Of a DNA stretch of 64,000 nt, positions 30,646-41,580 are shown one piece after another. The position numbers and the translations under genes were made by a program. Position 1 is the first letter of the stretch. Each line of letters starts with the position of its first letter. The notes under the pieces are model-generated. The model ran no database searches. It had not been told where the DNA came from and worked only from the letters and a program-made list of their open reading frames with translations. The stretch is from Unio delphinus (taxonomy: Eukaryota; Mollusca; Bivalvia; Unionida; Unionidae), in the NCBI GenBank assembly GCA_029339505.1, contig JAQISU010000132.1, positions 7,365,001 to 7,429,000 on the forward strand. Direction: 5' to 3'.

Positions 30646-30984
30646 ATGATCATACACTACAACCATGATAAACCCGTAAGCGTCTACGTGGTGAACTCAC
30701 GATTGCCTGTTTATAGAGCATATTACGGAGATAGTTTCGGCAGTACCATTGCGGGGCTATTTACAAGAATGGCCCCAAAAGTGGCGCCGTTAGCTAAACA
30801 ATTATCAATGAAGGCCGGAAAGGCATTTTCTGCCGCGAAAGATAAAATAGCATCATTTGTGCGAAAGAAACCAACAGTGCTGCCATCAACTACAGTGATG
30901 CATGCAAAAATCAGCAAAGCAATAAATAGCGCAGTGGAAGAAAAACGAATGAGAATCGTTGATGCACCAGTGGAAAATATGTAA
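30646..30984 (+). CDS. Small basic virion-core-like protein, E2
   Basis: A 112-residue open frame, MIIHYNHDKPVSVYVV onward. The middle is rich in Lys and Ala (MAPKVAPLAKQLSMKAGKAF, KDKIASFVRKKP), like the small basic or membrane-active minor proteins (pX/pVI-type) of adenovirus-related viruses. It is followed without a gap by the next ORF (TAA then ATG), implying a shared transcript. The identity is inferred from composition and position, not from a firm motif. Confidence 0.55.
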   Translation: MIIHYNHDKPVSVYVVNSRLPVYRAYYGDSFGSTIAGLFTRMAPKVAPLAKQLSMKAGKAFSAAKDKIASFVRKKPTVLPSTTVMHAKISKAINSAVEEKRMRIVDAPVENM

Positions 30985-31440
30985 ATGAAACTTGAAGAGT
31001 TTCCAATTAGATCAATTGAAAGCATAAATGTGTTTTACAATAAAATGACATATAGTGTTGTTAGTGTCAAGCTGACTGACGGTCAGGTCAAGAAATTACG
31101 ATCAAAATCCGCTAAAGAATGTGGAACAGCAATAACGTTAAAACCAGCGCAGATGTCCGGCGGTACACATAAAATATCATTGACGGATCGTCAAATAAAA
31201 CATTCCAATGAAGCGTTAAAGAATAAGAGAGGGGCTCAAATTGTATTTTTAAAGGCTGCAGTCGCCAACATGATAAAATCAAGTGGTATATTTCCATTGT
31301 TAGCTGCAATACCAGCATTGATTTCAGCGGCTGCCCCAGCGGTGGCGAAAGCGGCGGCGTTGGGAGCCGTTGGGACCGCGGCAGGGATGGCGTTGAAAAA
31401 GGCAACTGGGAAAGGATATAAAAAAATAGAAAGGGTTTAA
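30985..31440 (+). CDS. Virion-associated protein with Ala-rich hydrophobic tail, E2
   Basis: 151 residues. The N-terminal half has two similar modules containing LTDGQVKKLRSKSAKECGTA and LTDRQIKHSNEALKNKRG. The C-terminal half has a hydrophobic Ala-rich stretch (IFPLLAAIPALISAAAPAV) ending in a basic tail with KKATGKGYKK. This layout is seen in pX-like minor capsid or core proteins of adintovirus-type elements. The start overlaps the preceding stop by adjacency (TAA-ATG). Another frame just after, around 31430-31521, reads a Gly-Pro-rich segment (GLRLPGTPYSWYSGRS) that could be a lost C-terminal extension. Confidence 0.6.
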   Translation: MKLEEFPIRSIESINVFYNKMTYSVVSVKLTDGQVKKLRSKSAKECGTAITLKPAQMSGGTHKISLTDRQIKHSNEALKNKRGAQIVFLKAAVANMIKSSGIFPLLAAIPALISAAAPAVAKAAALGAVGTAAGMALKKATGKGYKKIERV

Positions 31441-31543
31441 GACTACCAGGAACCCCGTATTCATGGTACAGCGGGAGATCCATTCACGGATCCGGCCTGA
31501 GAATACCAGGAACGGTTTATTAGTTGAAAGCCCAATTGTTCCC

Positions 31544-31894
31544 ATGTCCAATTTTGATTTAATTGATGCTGATAAAAAACTAGCGATAAAAAACTTCAGA
31601 GGGTTTTTTATGAGAGATCAATTACCGAGAAAACCTAAACTCGTTAAAACCGGTATCATCAATTTTGATAACAGTAATGGATCGGGAACTCACTGGGTTG
31701 CATACGCAATTGATCCACGTGGGATTGTCTATTTTGATTCATATGGGTTAGCTCCGCCAAGCGAGTCTATGCGGTATATAAATTCTTCGATGAAACTCAA
31801 AGAGTTTCCGATTTTTTATTCCACGCTGCCAACACAACAATTAAATGATAAACCGAGATTTCATCGTCACAGAAACCACCTCATCTGGTTGTAA
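31544..31894 (+). pseudogene. Adenain-like (Ulp1-fold) maturation protease, E2, damaged C-terminus
   Basis: From the ATG at 31544 (MSNFDLIDADKKL), the segments FRGFFMRDQLP, GIINFDNSNGSGTHWVAYAI and IVYFDSYGLAPP match adenovirus-type cysteine proteases. The His is in THW and the Asp in FDSYG. The C-terminal region that should supply the Gln-x-Cys active site is not recognisable: the last 30 residues diverge and no catalytic Cys is seen. Similarity may resume in another frame near 31865-31940. An upstream in-frame ATG at 31463 is possible. In relatives this enzyme processes virion proteins. Confidence 0.75.
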
Positions 31895-31970
31895 ATAAAT
31901 ATACCAGTGGGAAATTACAAGGTAATTTTAGAGAATCAATAAATTGAAAATACAAGTTGCGCTAACAATA

Positions 31971-33860
31971 ATGATTGATATTTGGGGACGATCTCTGTCA
32001 ATGCCGAAACCATCCACGAAAACATCTGCGGGTTCTATCGAGGATGTAAAAAAAAATTGAAGATGATATCGCTGAGACGTTAAATTTAGCAAGTGTTGAC
32101 CCGAACGAAATAGTTGTATTTCAAGATCGCCAGGGTAAATTGAAAAGCAGTAATATATCCGCGGTTGACATTGTGATACGGCAGCGCGACGCCGCTGAAA
32201 ATTCTATTGCGCTTTATTCCAACGGCGGACAACTTAAATCAGGCGCACTTGTGTCTACGATCACCGACAGGATTGCCGTCCACGACAGCATGATTGCCAC
32301 CCACGACAACAAGATTGCCACCCACGACAGCATGATTGCCACCCACGACAACAAGATTGCCACCCACGACAACAAGATTGCCACCCACGACAACAAGATT
32401 GCCGTCCTCGACAGCATGATTGCCACCCACGACAACAAGATTGCCACCCACGACAGCATGATTGCCACCCACGACAACAAGATTGCCACCCACGACAACA
32501 AGATTGCCACCCACGACAACAAGATTGCCGTCCTCGACAGCATAATTGCCACCCACGACAACAAGACTGCCACCCACGGCCGTGATCTGGATGATTATAT
32601 ACGAGGTTATAATAATTTTCGCAAAAATGTCGTACATAAATTCTTTGCAACCCCGCTTGTGGTTGGCATGAACCTCGCTGAAATTCAAAACTTTCTATTT
32701 TTATTCTTTTTTAACAAGGAGGCGGGGAGGATGATGAATGAAGATGAAATCAAGGCAAATTATCTCGATATTTACGCGGATATTTCTAAAATAAAAGAAA
32801 ATCTTGAAAAGATACAAAAACCCACCAACGACGTCGTTAGTAAGTTTTTGGGATCCTCACTTGTGGCAGACTCGACTCTCGCTGAAATTAGCGAGTTTAT
32901 TATCAGGCATACCCACAATGCCTACGTCGCTAATAATTTCTTCGGTGTCCCGGCTACATCTACGACGACTCTCAAAGATATTAATGCGTTTATGGTGAGA
33001 CAAGCAACACTTAATACCATCGTGGATGATTTTTTGGGGAGAACACGTGAATCTGAAACCACATCTCTGACAGGCCCGACCCTCGCTGAAATTAACGAGT
33101 TTATTGGCAAGCATACTCACAATGCCTACGTCGCTAATAGTTTCTTCGGTGCCCCGACTGCATCTACGATGATTACTCTCAAAGATATTAATATATTTAT
33201 GGTGAGACAAGCAGCGTGGATAATTTTTTGGGGAGAACACCTGTGTCTGAAACCACATCTCTGACAGGCCCGACCCTCGCTGAAGTTAAAAAAGCTATTG
33301 ACGAACAAAAGCCCATCAGCGAAATTGTTAATAAGTTCTTTGAGGGCAGTAATCCCCAGTATATCACGACAAAATTTTCTAGCATCGACCAGTATTATAA
33401 AGACCAAACACAGCTTAAAATCAGAGACCTTCTGATTTCATTCTTTTCTAACAAGGAGCCGAGGAGTGTAATAAATCCTACCAGAATCACGGTAAATTAT
33501 CTCGATATTTACGACGATCTTCTTAAACTAAAAGAAAAATCTCAAAAGGTAAAAATTCCGCATCCAGACATAGGCGTTAAAAATATCGTGTATACGATCG
33601 AGCATGGAACCATGGATTGGACAAGAGACGTTTATACTACATTGTCCATCGGTCTGGTGGGTGTTGCAATGAGGGGCGATATCTTCAGGCCAACATGGGT
33701 AGATGGTATCTACAGGCTAACGTGGATCTCTATCGATCAATTTAATATGATCGCGGACGGTAAAACCTACTATGGTGACACCGCGACGTTAATTCTCAAG
33801 GGTTTGGACAAGATTTTAATGTCGTCGCGGTTGATACCTCCACCATTAGATCAAGAATAA
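31971..33860 (+). pseudogene. Fibre-like protein with heptad repeats and ~64-residue modules, E2
   Basis: Starts MIDIWGRSLSMPKP. The frame is lost at an A9 run near 32050 and recovers with LASVDPNEIVVFQD and the long open region from 32140. Residues encoded at about 32270-32577 are about 15 near-perfect heptads of the type IATHDNK, an ideal parallel coiled-coil or trimeric shaft. They are followed by three to four modules combining HTHNAYVANNFFG, TLKDIN.FMVRQA, FLGRT..SETTSLTGPTLAE. A frameshift with a small deletion near 33216 leads into the C-terminal domain (from 33216 to TAA at 33860). Host-attachment fibre is inferred. Confidence 0.65.
32264..32578 (+). repeat. 21-bp heptad-encoding repeat in the fibre-like gene
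   Basis: About 15 tandem 21-base units encoding IATHDNK, IATHDSM and IAVLDSM variants, also arranged in a higher-order period (a segment of seven units recurs). Minus-strand frames across it are open as a by-product. Confidence 0.9.
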
Positions 33861-33990
33861 CTTGGTGTTTAGAATTTGTAGATGATTTTTCCGGCTGAAG
33901 CTACCATAACCTATAGGCCCGCAAGTTCCCTTCCACCTAGCCCCTTAACGATGGCGAATATTTGAAAACACTAGCGGGTTTAAAATAGTA

Positions 33991-34584
33991 ATGACATCGA
34001 TGAAATCAATTGTACCGATAATAATCCCAGAGGTATCACAATCGCATCGATATCGATATGATACCGTGAAAGAATTTTCCGCGAATTTGAAATCACTTTC
34101 TGATCGCTATCGCGAAAAAATGAAAAAATACCGACGCAGCGTAACAATCATCGACATCACCGTGTACTCGGTGTCCGGTGTGATGGCCAGCGCCGGGGTT
34201 ATTTTGTCGACGGTGACCATGATGGCTCCGATTGCAGTTCCAATCGCTATCTTCGCGGTAACAACAATTGCAGCAGTCGCCACCGCGATAATTAAAAAGT
34301 TATCATCGTGTTCTCAGAAAAAACTCAGTGATTATACAGCTCGGTACCGGGTGGTATTTAACGCATACTCGAAATTATCCGAGTTGATCTCGCTGTCGAT
34401 AGATAATTCGTTCAAATCCGATGTTGAATTTTCCACGATGACCCAGTTGTATAACTCCGCGATGTTGAAATTGGAAATTGAAGACAGCGTTAACAATAAT
34501 GTCACTCGAACTGCTTCAACGAATCGCGGAGAATACCACTCCGATACGAACAAGCATGATATCAATAACATCAACAAACCCTGA
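33991..34584 (+). CDS. Two-transmembrane protein with flanking helical regions, E2
   Basis: 197 residues in one open frame. A basic N-terminal coiled-coil-like region (LKSLSDRYREKMKKYRR) precedes two hydrophobic segments (about residues 50-70 and 75-95, ending AAVATAIIKK). A second helical region follows to the C-terminus. I recall similar two-TM proteins adjoining capsid-type genes in invertebrate Polinton-like elements. Membrane location is inferred. Its last 86 bases overlap the start of the next gene in another frame. Confidence 0.6.
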   Translation: MTSMKSIVPIIIPEVSQSHRYRYDTVKEFSANLKSLSDRYREKMKKYRRSVTIIDITVYSVSGVMASAGVILSTVTMMAPIAVPIAIFAVTTIAAVATAIIKKLSSCSQKKLSDYTARYRVVFNAYSKLSELISLSIDNSFKSDVEFSTMTQLYNSAMLKLEIEDSVNNNVTRTASTNRGEYHSDTNKHDINNINKP

Positions 34585-35823
34585 ATTTAGTGTTAACTTC
34601 CCTTCTCCGATTTCAGTGCGTGAGATCGCGCTGGCAAAATTACGAGTATATCATAGCTGGCCTAATGATCGGTTGCATTTGGCGGTCAGCAACCCAATAA
34701 CGCATTGGTGTTCTCGTATAAAAATAAACCCGATGGTACTTCAGCGTGGGAAACTGTTTCGTTACCAACTGGGTCGTACCAAATTGAGCAAATCGATGAT
34801 GAAATTCAGCGTAGAATAAAATCAATCACTGGAAAAGAATCAAAAAATAGCTTTTAGTCTTCATGAACTGACGCTCTCGTCGTCGATCGAAATAAGCACA
34901 GATGGATACATTGTAGATATCTATAACAGCTCGTTAAGAACAGTGTTAGGATGGCCTGAAAAACCACCGGAGAAATCCACCGCCTAATTAACCACAGACG
35001 TACAATCATATCATGAAATCAATCCCATATATCGAGATAATTTATCTGATATAAAAAAGGAAAAATCGCCGATAGATTTATATTTACCAACAAAAACACA
35101 TTACAATGGGATTTTATCATTAAAAGAACAGCCGACTCATCTGTTACTATTTGATTTACGCTAACTGACGTCCGTGGTTATTTTAATGAAATTAAACAAT
35201 TATATGACACACAACTAGAACAACTACGGCAAACAAAATCGCAAAAACACGTTGAAATAATAAATCAGCTTATATCTCACATGGAATATATCAATGAACT
35301 AATTATTCAAACAATAACCAATGACAACAGCGACAATAAATAACGATTCCTAACCGATTACAATATCACAGAAGCCAATCTGCGTAATTTCAAGTTCCCC
35401 AGATATAACGCTGAGATACTAAACGAAGCTGCTTAGATTATAATCAAGGCGCTACAAAAATCAGATTCAACTATCCTCCTTAAATTTAATAATGATCCAG
35501 ATGGTGGCGGTAGGCATATTGCCCCAAACAATGTGAATATTTCAACGGTGATTGCTCTCAACTTAACATGTGACGCAATTGAAGGAAGCTATCAAATTAA
35601 TCTCGAGCAATCAAATCAAACTCAGCAGGGATATATTCTTTATTCGTTTGCACCAACAGCTCCTCCGGGATTCCTAATTATTGAAAACCTAATTAATCCT
35701 GTCTACATGCGATGCCATAATAATTCGTTAACGAGAATTAATGTCCGACTCACCGACCAGTCAAATAATTTAATTGATCTACAAAATGAGGTCTTAGCGA
35801 TTAGTTTGTTTGTAAAGTCCTAA
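34499..35823 (+). pseudogene. Candidate capsid-type protein, heavily broken, E2
   Basis: Starts MSLELLQRIAENTTPI, then has STNPEFSVNFPSPISV, typical of an N-terminal beta strand in a family recurrent in invertebrate Polinton-like elements. The pieces LHELTLSSSIEISTDG and NSSLRTVLGWPE follow near 34860-34955. The C-terminal piece from 35533 has ILYSFAPTAPPGFLIIE and RINVRLTDQSNNLIDL, ending at TAA 35821-35823 just before the right terminal repeat. At least five stops lie between (for example 34987, 35163, 35341 and 35435). Jelly-roll capsid identity is inference from position and the beta-rich pattern. Confidence 0.5.
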
Positions 35824-35824
35824 A

Positions 35825-36095
35825 GACTCGATCAAATATTTGGTTGAAATAAATTATTAACCTGTAGCAGCAAGGGGGGGGGGGGGCGATGGCATCACGA
35901 CGAGACCGTATTTGGACTAAACGATGAAAACGGTCTAATGTAAAAAAACTTATGTTTCGAGCAAGTAATATTTTTATTTTGGCTGTAAAAGAAGGATTCG
36001 AAATAATTCTCTCGAGATGTTTGTTAGATTTAGAGCAAATGTTGTTTCGGACAAATGTCCGATTCTCCCCCCGCCCCCCCCCCCCCCCCGCTGCT
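35825..36095 (-). repeat. Right terminal inverted repeat of E2
   Basis: Reverse complement of 21497-21761 with small length changes in the G/C runs (G13 at 35874-35886, C16 at 36074-36089). The inner edge carries a copy of the last ATPase codons (GACTCGATCAAATATTTGG). It ends CCCCGCTGCT. Confidence 0.9.
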
Positions 36096-36100
36096 TTGGC
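36096..36100. repeat. Target site duplication TTGGC, right of E2
   Basis: Identical to 21492-21496. Confidence 0.8.
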
Positions 36101-36307
36101 ATTATCCATCATTTGTTTACGCGCTTTTCCCCCTGATTGTCAGACAGATTCGTGCACGTTTCAATGGTGTACACGGCAAAAACAGCTATAATTACTTCCC
36201 TTGTCATTACTTTACATCATCGTTTTATAGTCACAGTCATTACTGTATGAATCAATAGTTGGATTTAAAGTGAAACCGGCCACTAGGGTCATATGTTCAC
36301 TATTTTG

Positions 36308-36449
36308 CACTGCCACTTATTTACATGGCAGTGATTTAATTTATCCAGGAAGATGGAATGGTGCCACGTCTTCCTGGCGTTTATGCGCACAGAGTGCACT
36401 ATTTAATTTGGTTGTCATATCATACCCCTAAAAAGGGGTTAATGATATG
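36308..36449. other. Three consecutive short hairpins
   Basis: CACTGCCA/TGGCAGTG (36308-36333), CCAGGAAGA/TCTTCCTGG (36345-36377) and CATATCATACCCC/GGGGTTAATGATATG (36416-36449). They lie 210 bases outside the right end of E2. No known RNA family recognised. Confidence 0.55.
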
Positions 36450-36662
36450 AATGTTAGACCTGATTGAGTGGGAATAGACCCATTACGCACTCAACCTATC
36501 AAGCAATCGAAAGTACGTATTCCAAATTCAATAAAGTTTTTCTAGTGGATTTCCCTATGCCAAAATTGTGTAAGCCACCGATGCAATTCATCGATATGAT
36601 TTGTATTTTTAACTTAGCGTTAGTAATTGTCCACTCATATCTCTACTATTTCTGATGAATGG

Positions 36663-36876
36663 CAGTTTATATTGATGTTTAGCACTGGACAGACACAGAG
36701 TCACATTATCCAGACACCAGGACGACCAGTCGTAACATTACCTATTAATGGTGAACGACATGCGAGGTAGCTGTTAGTACTATTTGTATGTCTTTGGTTT
36801 GACTCTGACTGGGATCGAACCCACGATCTCCCGCATCCGAGCCAGACGATTAAACCACTAAGCCATAGGAGACGTG
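36663..36876 (-). mobile_element. tRNA-derived SINE (family B), full head
   Basis: On the minus strand it begins CCTATGGCTTAGTGGTTTAA (A-box-like) with GGGTTCGATCCC (B box) downstream, then the family body ending in GTCCAGTGCTAAACATC. It is a tRNA pseudogene-like head, not a functional tRNA. Confidence 0.78.
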
Positions 36877-37408
36877 ATAAAATTTGACATGTTTCTTTTC
36901 GAAAATATCTATATTTCGTCCTTGAACTTTTCCCAAAGAAGGAAAAGAACTCTACATTAAACTATTTAAGCAGCAGAAAGGATGAACCGACGTTTTGCTT
37001 TAACGTCATTTGCTTTTAAAAAATGCATGCTTCAAAAATGGAAAAATACATGGTAAATAATGCTAAACCAATGATTGGTTGCTTATTTTGTAACTTTAAT
37101 TTTATTTATTTTTTTCTTCTAAATTTGTATCTAATGTAATTACTGCCCATTATTGTAACATCTTTTCATCTGTACTCATTAATATACACCATTTACATCT
37201 CCCGTTAATTGGGAAGCTTCATATTTTATTGTTACTAAAATCTTACCATTTTACCTTGAACTGTTTGATTTTTATATCGCTGGACGATATTAAATCTTTT
37301 AGTATTTTTAAACATCAATACATACAACTTATTGTATCTCAGTAAATAGCCTAAAAGTGATGTTGCGCCGTTAAAAAACAAACAATAAAAAAACAATAAA
37401 TCTAAATT
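36877..37408. other. No recognisable gene
   Basis: AT-rich sequence between a SINE and the E3 relic; no supportable coding region. Confidence 0.5.
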
Positions 37409-37489
37409 TTGTTTGAGTATTTTGTTACCCATATGACGTCTCATTGAGGTTGCATCATCACTGCTGATATAATTTATTTTATTTGTCTC

Positions 37490-37745
37490 TCAACCAAGTA
37501 TTTTTATCACGACCTACACGATATCGCGACCTAGGATCATAGATCATTATCGTTTTAAATCTAAGGTGGGTAGCTTGTGCACGTGAAAAGAAACTTATAC
37601 ATTTAATTATATCCATATCTCTTGAACTCCATGTCTGAATTTGTGTATATCTATATGTAACATAAATTGTATCTGCATTTTGACGTCTTCATCTAGAATA
37701 TAGTCTTGCTGGATTTGATTGTTTATCCAGCATTACATCATAAAT
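37490..37745 (-). pseudogene. Packaging ATPase C-terminal remnant, copy 1 (E3)
   Basis: CAACCAAGTATTT, ACACGATATCGCGACC and GTTTATCCAGCATTACATC align with the 3' third of the E2 ATPase gene (21739-22080), including the region encoding the terminal residues and the post-Walker B segment. Many indels. Confidence 0.7.
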
Positions 37746-37829
37746 TTTGTTTGTGTAATTTGTAACCGATATGACGTCTCATTGCGGTTGCACAATCTCC
37801 GCTGATGTAATTTATTTTTCCTGTCTCTC

Positions 37830-38084
<255 letters not shown>

Positions 38085-38089
38085 TTTCG

Positions 38090-39200
38090 TTATCGGTTTA
38101 TAGGGATTTTCATGACCAAAATATTTTGTGTTGTTGTGGTAAGCAAACTTTGTTTCTGCGATCGTTCTGATGTAATTGTAATTGATTCACTTACTGTCAA
38201 AAATATAAATAGTTTTACATCTAGCATATATCGTAATAAAATTGTTGGAGCCAAATATTTTTTTTTAAAACAATGATTGCCAAACTGGACGTGACAAAAT
38301 GGATGAAGACCTTTGGCAAACAAACATGACTGGATACAAGCGAATCCAACCAAATCAAAATCTGGTAGTGGTCCTCTTATCGATACTCGGGTCATCTCGT
38401 GTGTTGGATGTCAAAATCTTTCTCCAACATTCTACAATGCCAATAAAAGTTCCGGGGATAACAGGCAACAATATCAACCGAGATAACATCTTTAATATGT
38501 ACTATTCAATAATCCACCACGCCCATGAATTGTTCTCTCTCTCTTGCGAAATTAGCTGCAACGGATGGAACTGTAAAACAACAATTCTTCAACATCATCA
38601 GTATAATTTAAAGCTAGTTTATTCATTGTTTCATGAAGAGATTCTGTGCGATAAAGTACGATATTCGTTTGCACTAACTTACATTGTTTCGTCATCAGAA
38701 CTTTCAAAAAATTATACTGATGCAAGATCCCGCATTAGTCCACGCATGCGCATTATGATCATTAATAGTTTTAGAATCTCCCGTAAAATAATGTTTTTAA
38801 TCATGATAAATCGCTCCTTTTGTAGTTTTTACTATTATTAGAAATTTGAGTTTCTTTCCAGTTCAGTGACGTCTTTGGTAAACGCTCCACTATATTTAAC
38901 TATTTCACCCCACATGTTTATTATTTTACGACTTTTATTATTAGACCGTTTCCACATGTCCAAACGGTAGAATGGTCCATTACTTCGTTCAATTCCACAA
39001 TTTAGCCTTGAAACTTCATTTGTATTAAATTATTAATGCTGGGTTTATCATTTCGGACATGACGTGTTGACAACTGCGTTTACAGGATACGCTCGTTTAT
39101 AATGTGGTTTGTCAATACCAGACAACATTCCTGGTTTGAAATTTTACTCAATATGGAAATTTTTTCACTATGAAGAACGGGGTCATGTTTGTATCAATTA
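38090..39200 (-). pseudogene. B-family polymerase remnant (E3)
   Basis: The minus-strand piece at 38090-38280 reads LLRYMLDVKLFIFLTVSESI, clearly parallel to LLRFMIDTKMLISLTVSKAI in E2. A motif A-equivalent region lies near 38450-38490, and a further N-terminal match lies near 39070-39140 (TTCAGGATATGCTCGTT-like). Multiple stops and frameshifts. Confidence 0.75.
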
Positions 39201-39510
39201 AATATTATTGTCTATTTCTGCTACTACAATGATATTTACTTATAATGATATTTCAAATTATCGTTGGTCGTTCATCTTAACATCTCAGCATCGACATCTT
39301 TAGTGTCGCGTACGATTTTGAACTTTGACCTCACATCAGATGCGCTATCTCGGCGAAATTATTTATTTGCGTTATACTAATAATCAAAGTTGTATCTATC
39401 GCATCATCCTGATCTCTTATGGGTAATTCAGTGGATATAATGTTAAGATTAAGTTTATCTTCAGAATGCTTATTCTTAGATAATATCTCAACTTGATCCA
39501 TATTTTAATT

Positions 39511-40083
39511 GTTACAAACATTAAATTTAAATTATTATATAAAATAGTACAGATGGCATAAACGATATTTTAAGAAACAAATAACACGTATAATGACAAG
39601 GTTATACAAAGTGCAGAAGACTGAATAGCAAGATTTCAAAATAATAATTTAGATAATAAATATTTCAACTATGTATGCAGCTGGTAAATATTTCTATATT
39701 CGTAGATGTTAAATAGACTATGTCACAACCAATATAACCGAATCACCTGTTTCAAACAATTTTGAACAGAGATAATTGTCAAGTTAATTTGTCTCTAGCA
39801 TTAATTAGTTATCTCGATTATATTATTTAATTGGTTTGTTATCATTCAGTAATTAGATTAATTAAGCTACAGAAGCCATTGTATCAATCTCGTCATTGTA
39901 TAATAGTTTTGATGTATTCAAGGGAGATAATGGTCTCGACTCTTTGATCGAGTTAATCAGTAGGTGTGTTACCTTACCTGTCACAGGCAATGACCTCAGG
40001 ATTGGTCTAAATTGCTGATCTGACTGTAGTCCTTGACGGAGTTGTATTAACGACGATCTGTTGCAGTAGTTCTTGCTATAACG
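39511..40083. other. No recognisable gene
   Basis: AT-rich flank of E3. A GGGAGATAATGG motif occurs near 39921. Confidence 0.5.
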
Positions 40084-40084
40084 T

Positions 40085-40152
<68 letters not shown>

Positions 40153-40158
40153 TTAATA

Positions 40159-40211
<53 letters not shown>

Positions 40212-40212
40212 G
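40084..40212. repeat. (AAT)n-(ATT)n palindromic microsatellite
   Basis: About 22 AAT triplets followed by about 18 ATT triplets, which could fold into a long hairpin. Confidence 0.95.
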
Positions 40213-40284
40213 CTTTTGTTTGTTTTTTTTTTTGTTTAGGAACTTTAGCGTATTTTTAACAATTTTTCAGTCATATCGCTATGG

Positions 40285-40395
40285 TGTCTGCATTGAGGCA
40301 GTTTATAGTGATTTCTAGTACTGGAGCATCACGCCGCAGATATGTAGCATGATGTCCCAACCCAGTCACATTATCCTGACACCAGGCCAAATTTA
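40285..40395 (-). mobile_element. SINE family B fragment
   Basis: AGTTTATAGTGATTTCTAGTACTGG and GTCACATTATCCTGACACCAGGCC match the bodies at 15709 and 36663; the tRNA head is missing. Confidence 0.7.
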
Positions 40396-41360
40396 ATAAA
40401 CTACCTGTATATGTGATCAGTGATGCTCACAGCCGATGATTGACAAGTACTAAACTACCTGTAAATATGATTAGTGTGGCGCACAGCCTATAATTGGCAA
40501 TTGTAATAAAGTATCTGTACTGGCAACCTAAACTAACGGTATGTGACTGGAAAAATATGTACACCGAAACAAAATTGAATACATGAAATTTAGTTGGCAG
40601 TAAGAGTACTGTCAGATATGGTTCGGGTATTCCTATATATATAGTCAGTTTGACTCCATCCAATATGCAAATATGCAAAGGCGACATGGCTTAGCAAGCT
40701 CCGTACAGTGCATTTCACAGTCCAATTTTAAGTCAAGGCAATATGTAAAGCTTTGGTTGAACAGTCTCCAGACAGTGAATATAAAAGTCAATTTTAGTCA
40801 CATGAACAATTCTAGATAGTGAATTCATAAATCAGTTTCTGTCCAATCAATTTGTAAAAATATGGTTCATGACCGTAGATATTGTGAATTCATAAATGAA
40901 TTTCTGTCCAATCAGTTTGTAAAAATATGGTTCATGACCTCTAGATATTGAATTTTGAATATTGAATTGAGTCCATTAGATATGTCAAGACATTTTTAGC
41001 AACTACAGGTAGTGATTTCAATGTCTGGCCAGAGCGTGAAGTAATGATAGTGACTGTTGATAATTATCCTAATGAGATTTATAACCTTGTGCTTTTTTAT
41101 ATAATTACTTTTGAATTTTTATTTTATTGAAAATTATAATTTTTCCATCTAATGTCATTCAATCTGCCCTCATGTGTGTCTTCCATTTGTCATTGGCATG
41201 ACCACATTAGTAGGCTTCAACAACCTAAAATTTGTAATGGTAACTAAATTTTAAAATTGGTGTTCCTATGGATACAACATTATGATAGGTGTTTCGAGGG
41301 ATGTTGCAGTAAAATGCAATTTTGAATTTCAACTATAGAAGCTCATGGTTCTGTGTAATC
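40396..41360. other. No gene; ~72-bp tandem duplication at 40780-40950
   Basis: GTGAATTCATAAATCAGTTTC, TGTCCAATCAATTTGTAAAA and ATATGGTTCATGACC recur in two to three tandem copies. The rest is AT-rich. Confidence 0.65.
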
Positions 41361-41369
41361 AGTATTTAT

Positions 41370-41580
41370 CTTTGCAGTAGTGTCTTGTTCAGACCCTTAA
41401 CATTTGCATCAGATTCTAGCGTGGAAGAATATATGCAGTTGTGTTTGTAGTAGTTCCTTGTATAGACCCAAAGTTATTGTGCCAGATTCTAATATACAGA
41501 ATTATATATACCTATATTGGCAGGAGGACCTTGTTCAGACCAGAATTGTTGTGCCCGATTCTACAGAAATCACAGCAAAC
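41370..41580 (+). repeat. ~78-bp tandem repeat, three diverged units
   Basis: Units contain CTTGTTCAGACC(C/A), TTGTGCCAGATTCTA and similar, near 41388, 41458 and 41528. Confidence 0.6.

Larger units (their letters stand above)
21497..36095. mobile_element. E2: complete Polinton/adintovirus-like endogenous element, 14.6 kb
   Basis: Bounded by inverted repeats (21497-21761 and 35825-36095), AG...CT termini and a 5-bp target duplication, which together define the full insertion. It encodes integrase, packaging ATPase, B-family polymerase with helicase, phospholipase A2, adenain-like protease, fibre-like and putative capsid genes. This content is the hallmark of Polintons and adintoviruses. Replication genes are on the left, virion genes on the right. 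Most coding regions carry stops or frameshifts, so it is a decayed provirus. I did not find a standard double-jelly-roll hexon; the capsid candidate is the broken gene at 34499-35823. Confidence 0.92.

Noticed and set aside
31950..32060. A9 run near 32050 as another -1 frameshift site
   Set aside because: Recovering the frame here needs +1, not -1, and there is no second copy to compare; an ordinary indel is simpler.
32214..32688. Three minus-strand frames of 119-149 residues
   Set aside because: By-products of the 21-bp heptad repeat in the plus-strand fibre-like gene.
36780..36876. tRNA-like sequence on the minus strand
   Set aside because: It is the head of a SINE with a degenerate acceptor region, not a functional tRNA gene.
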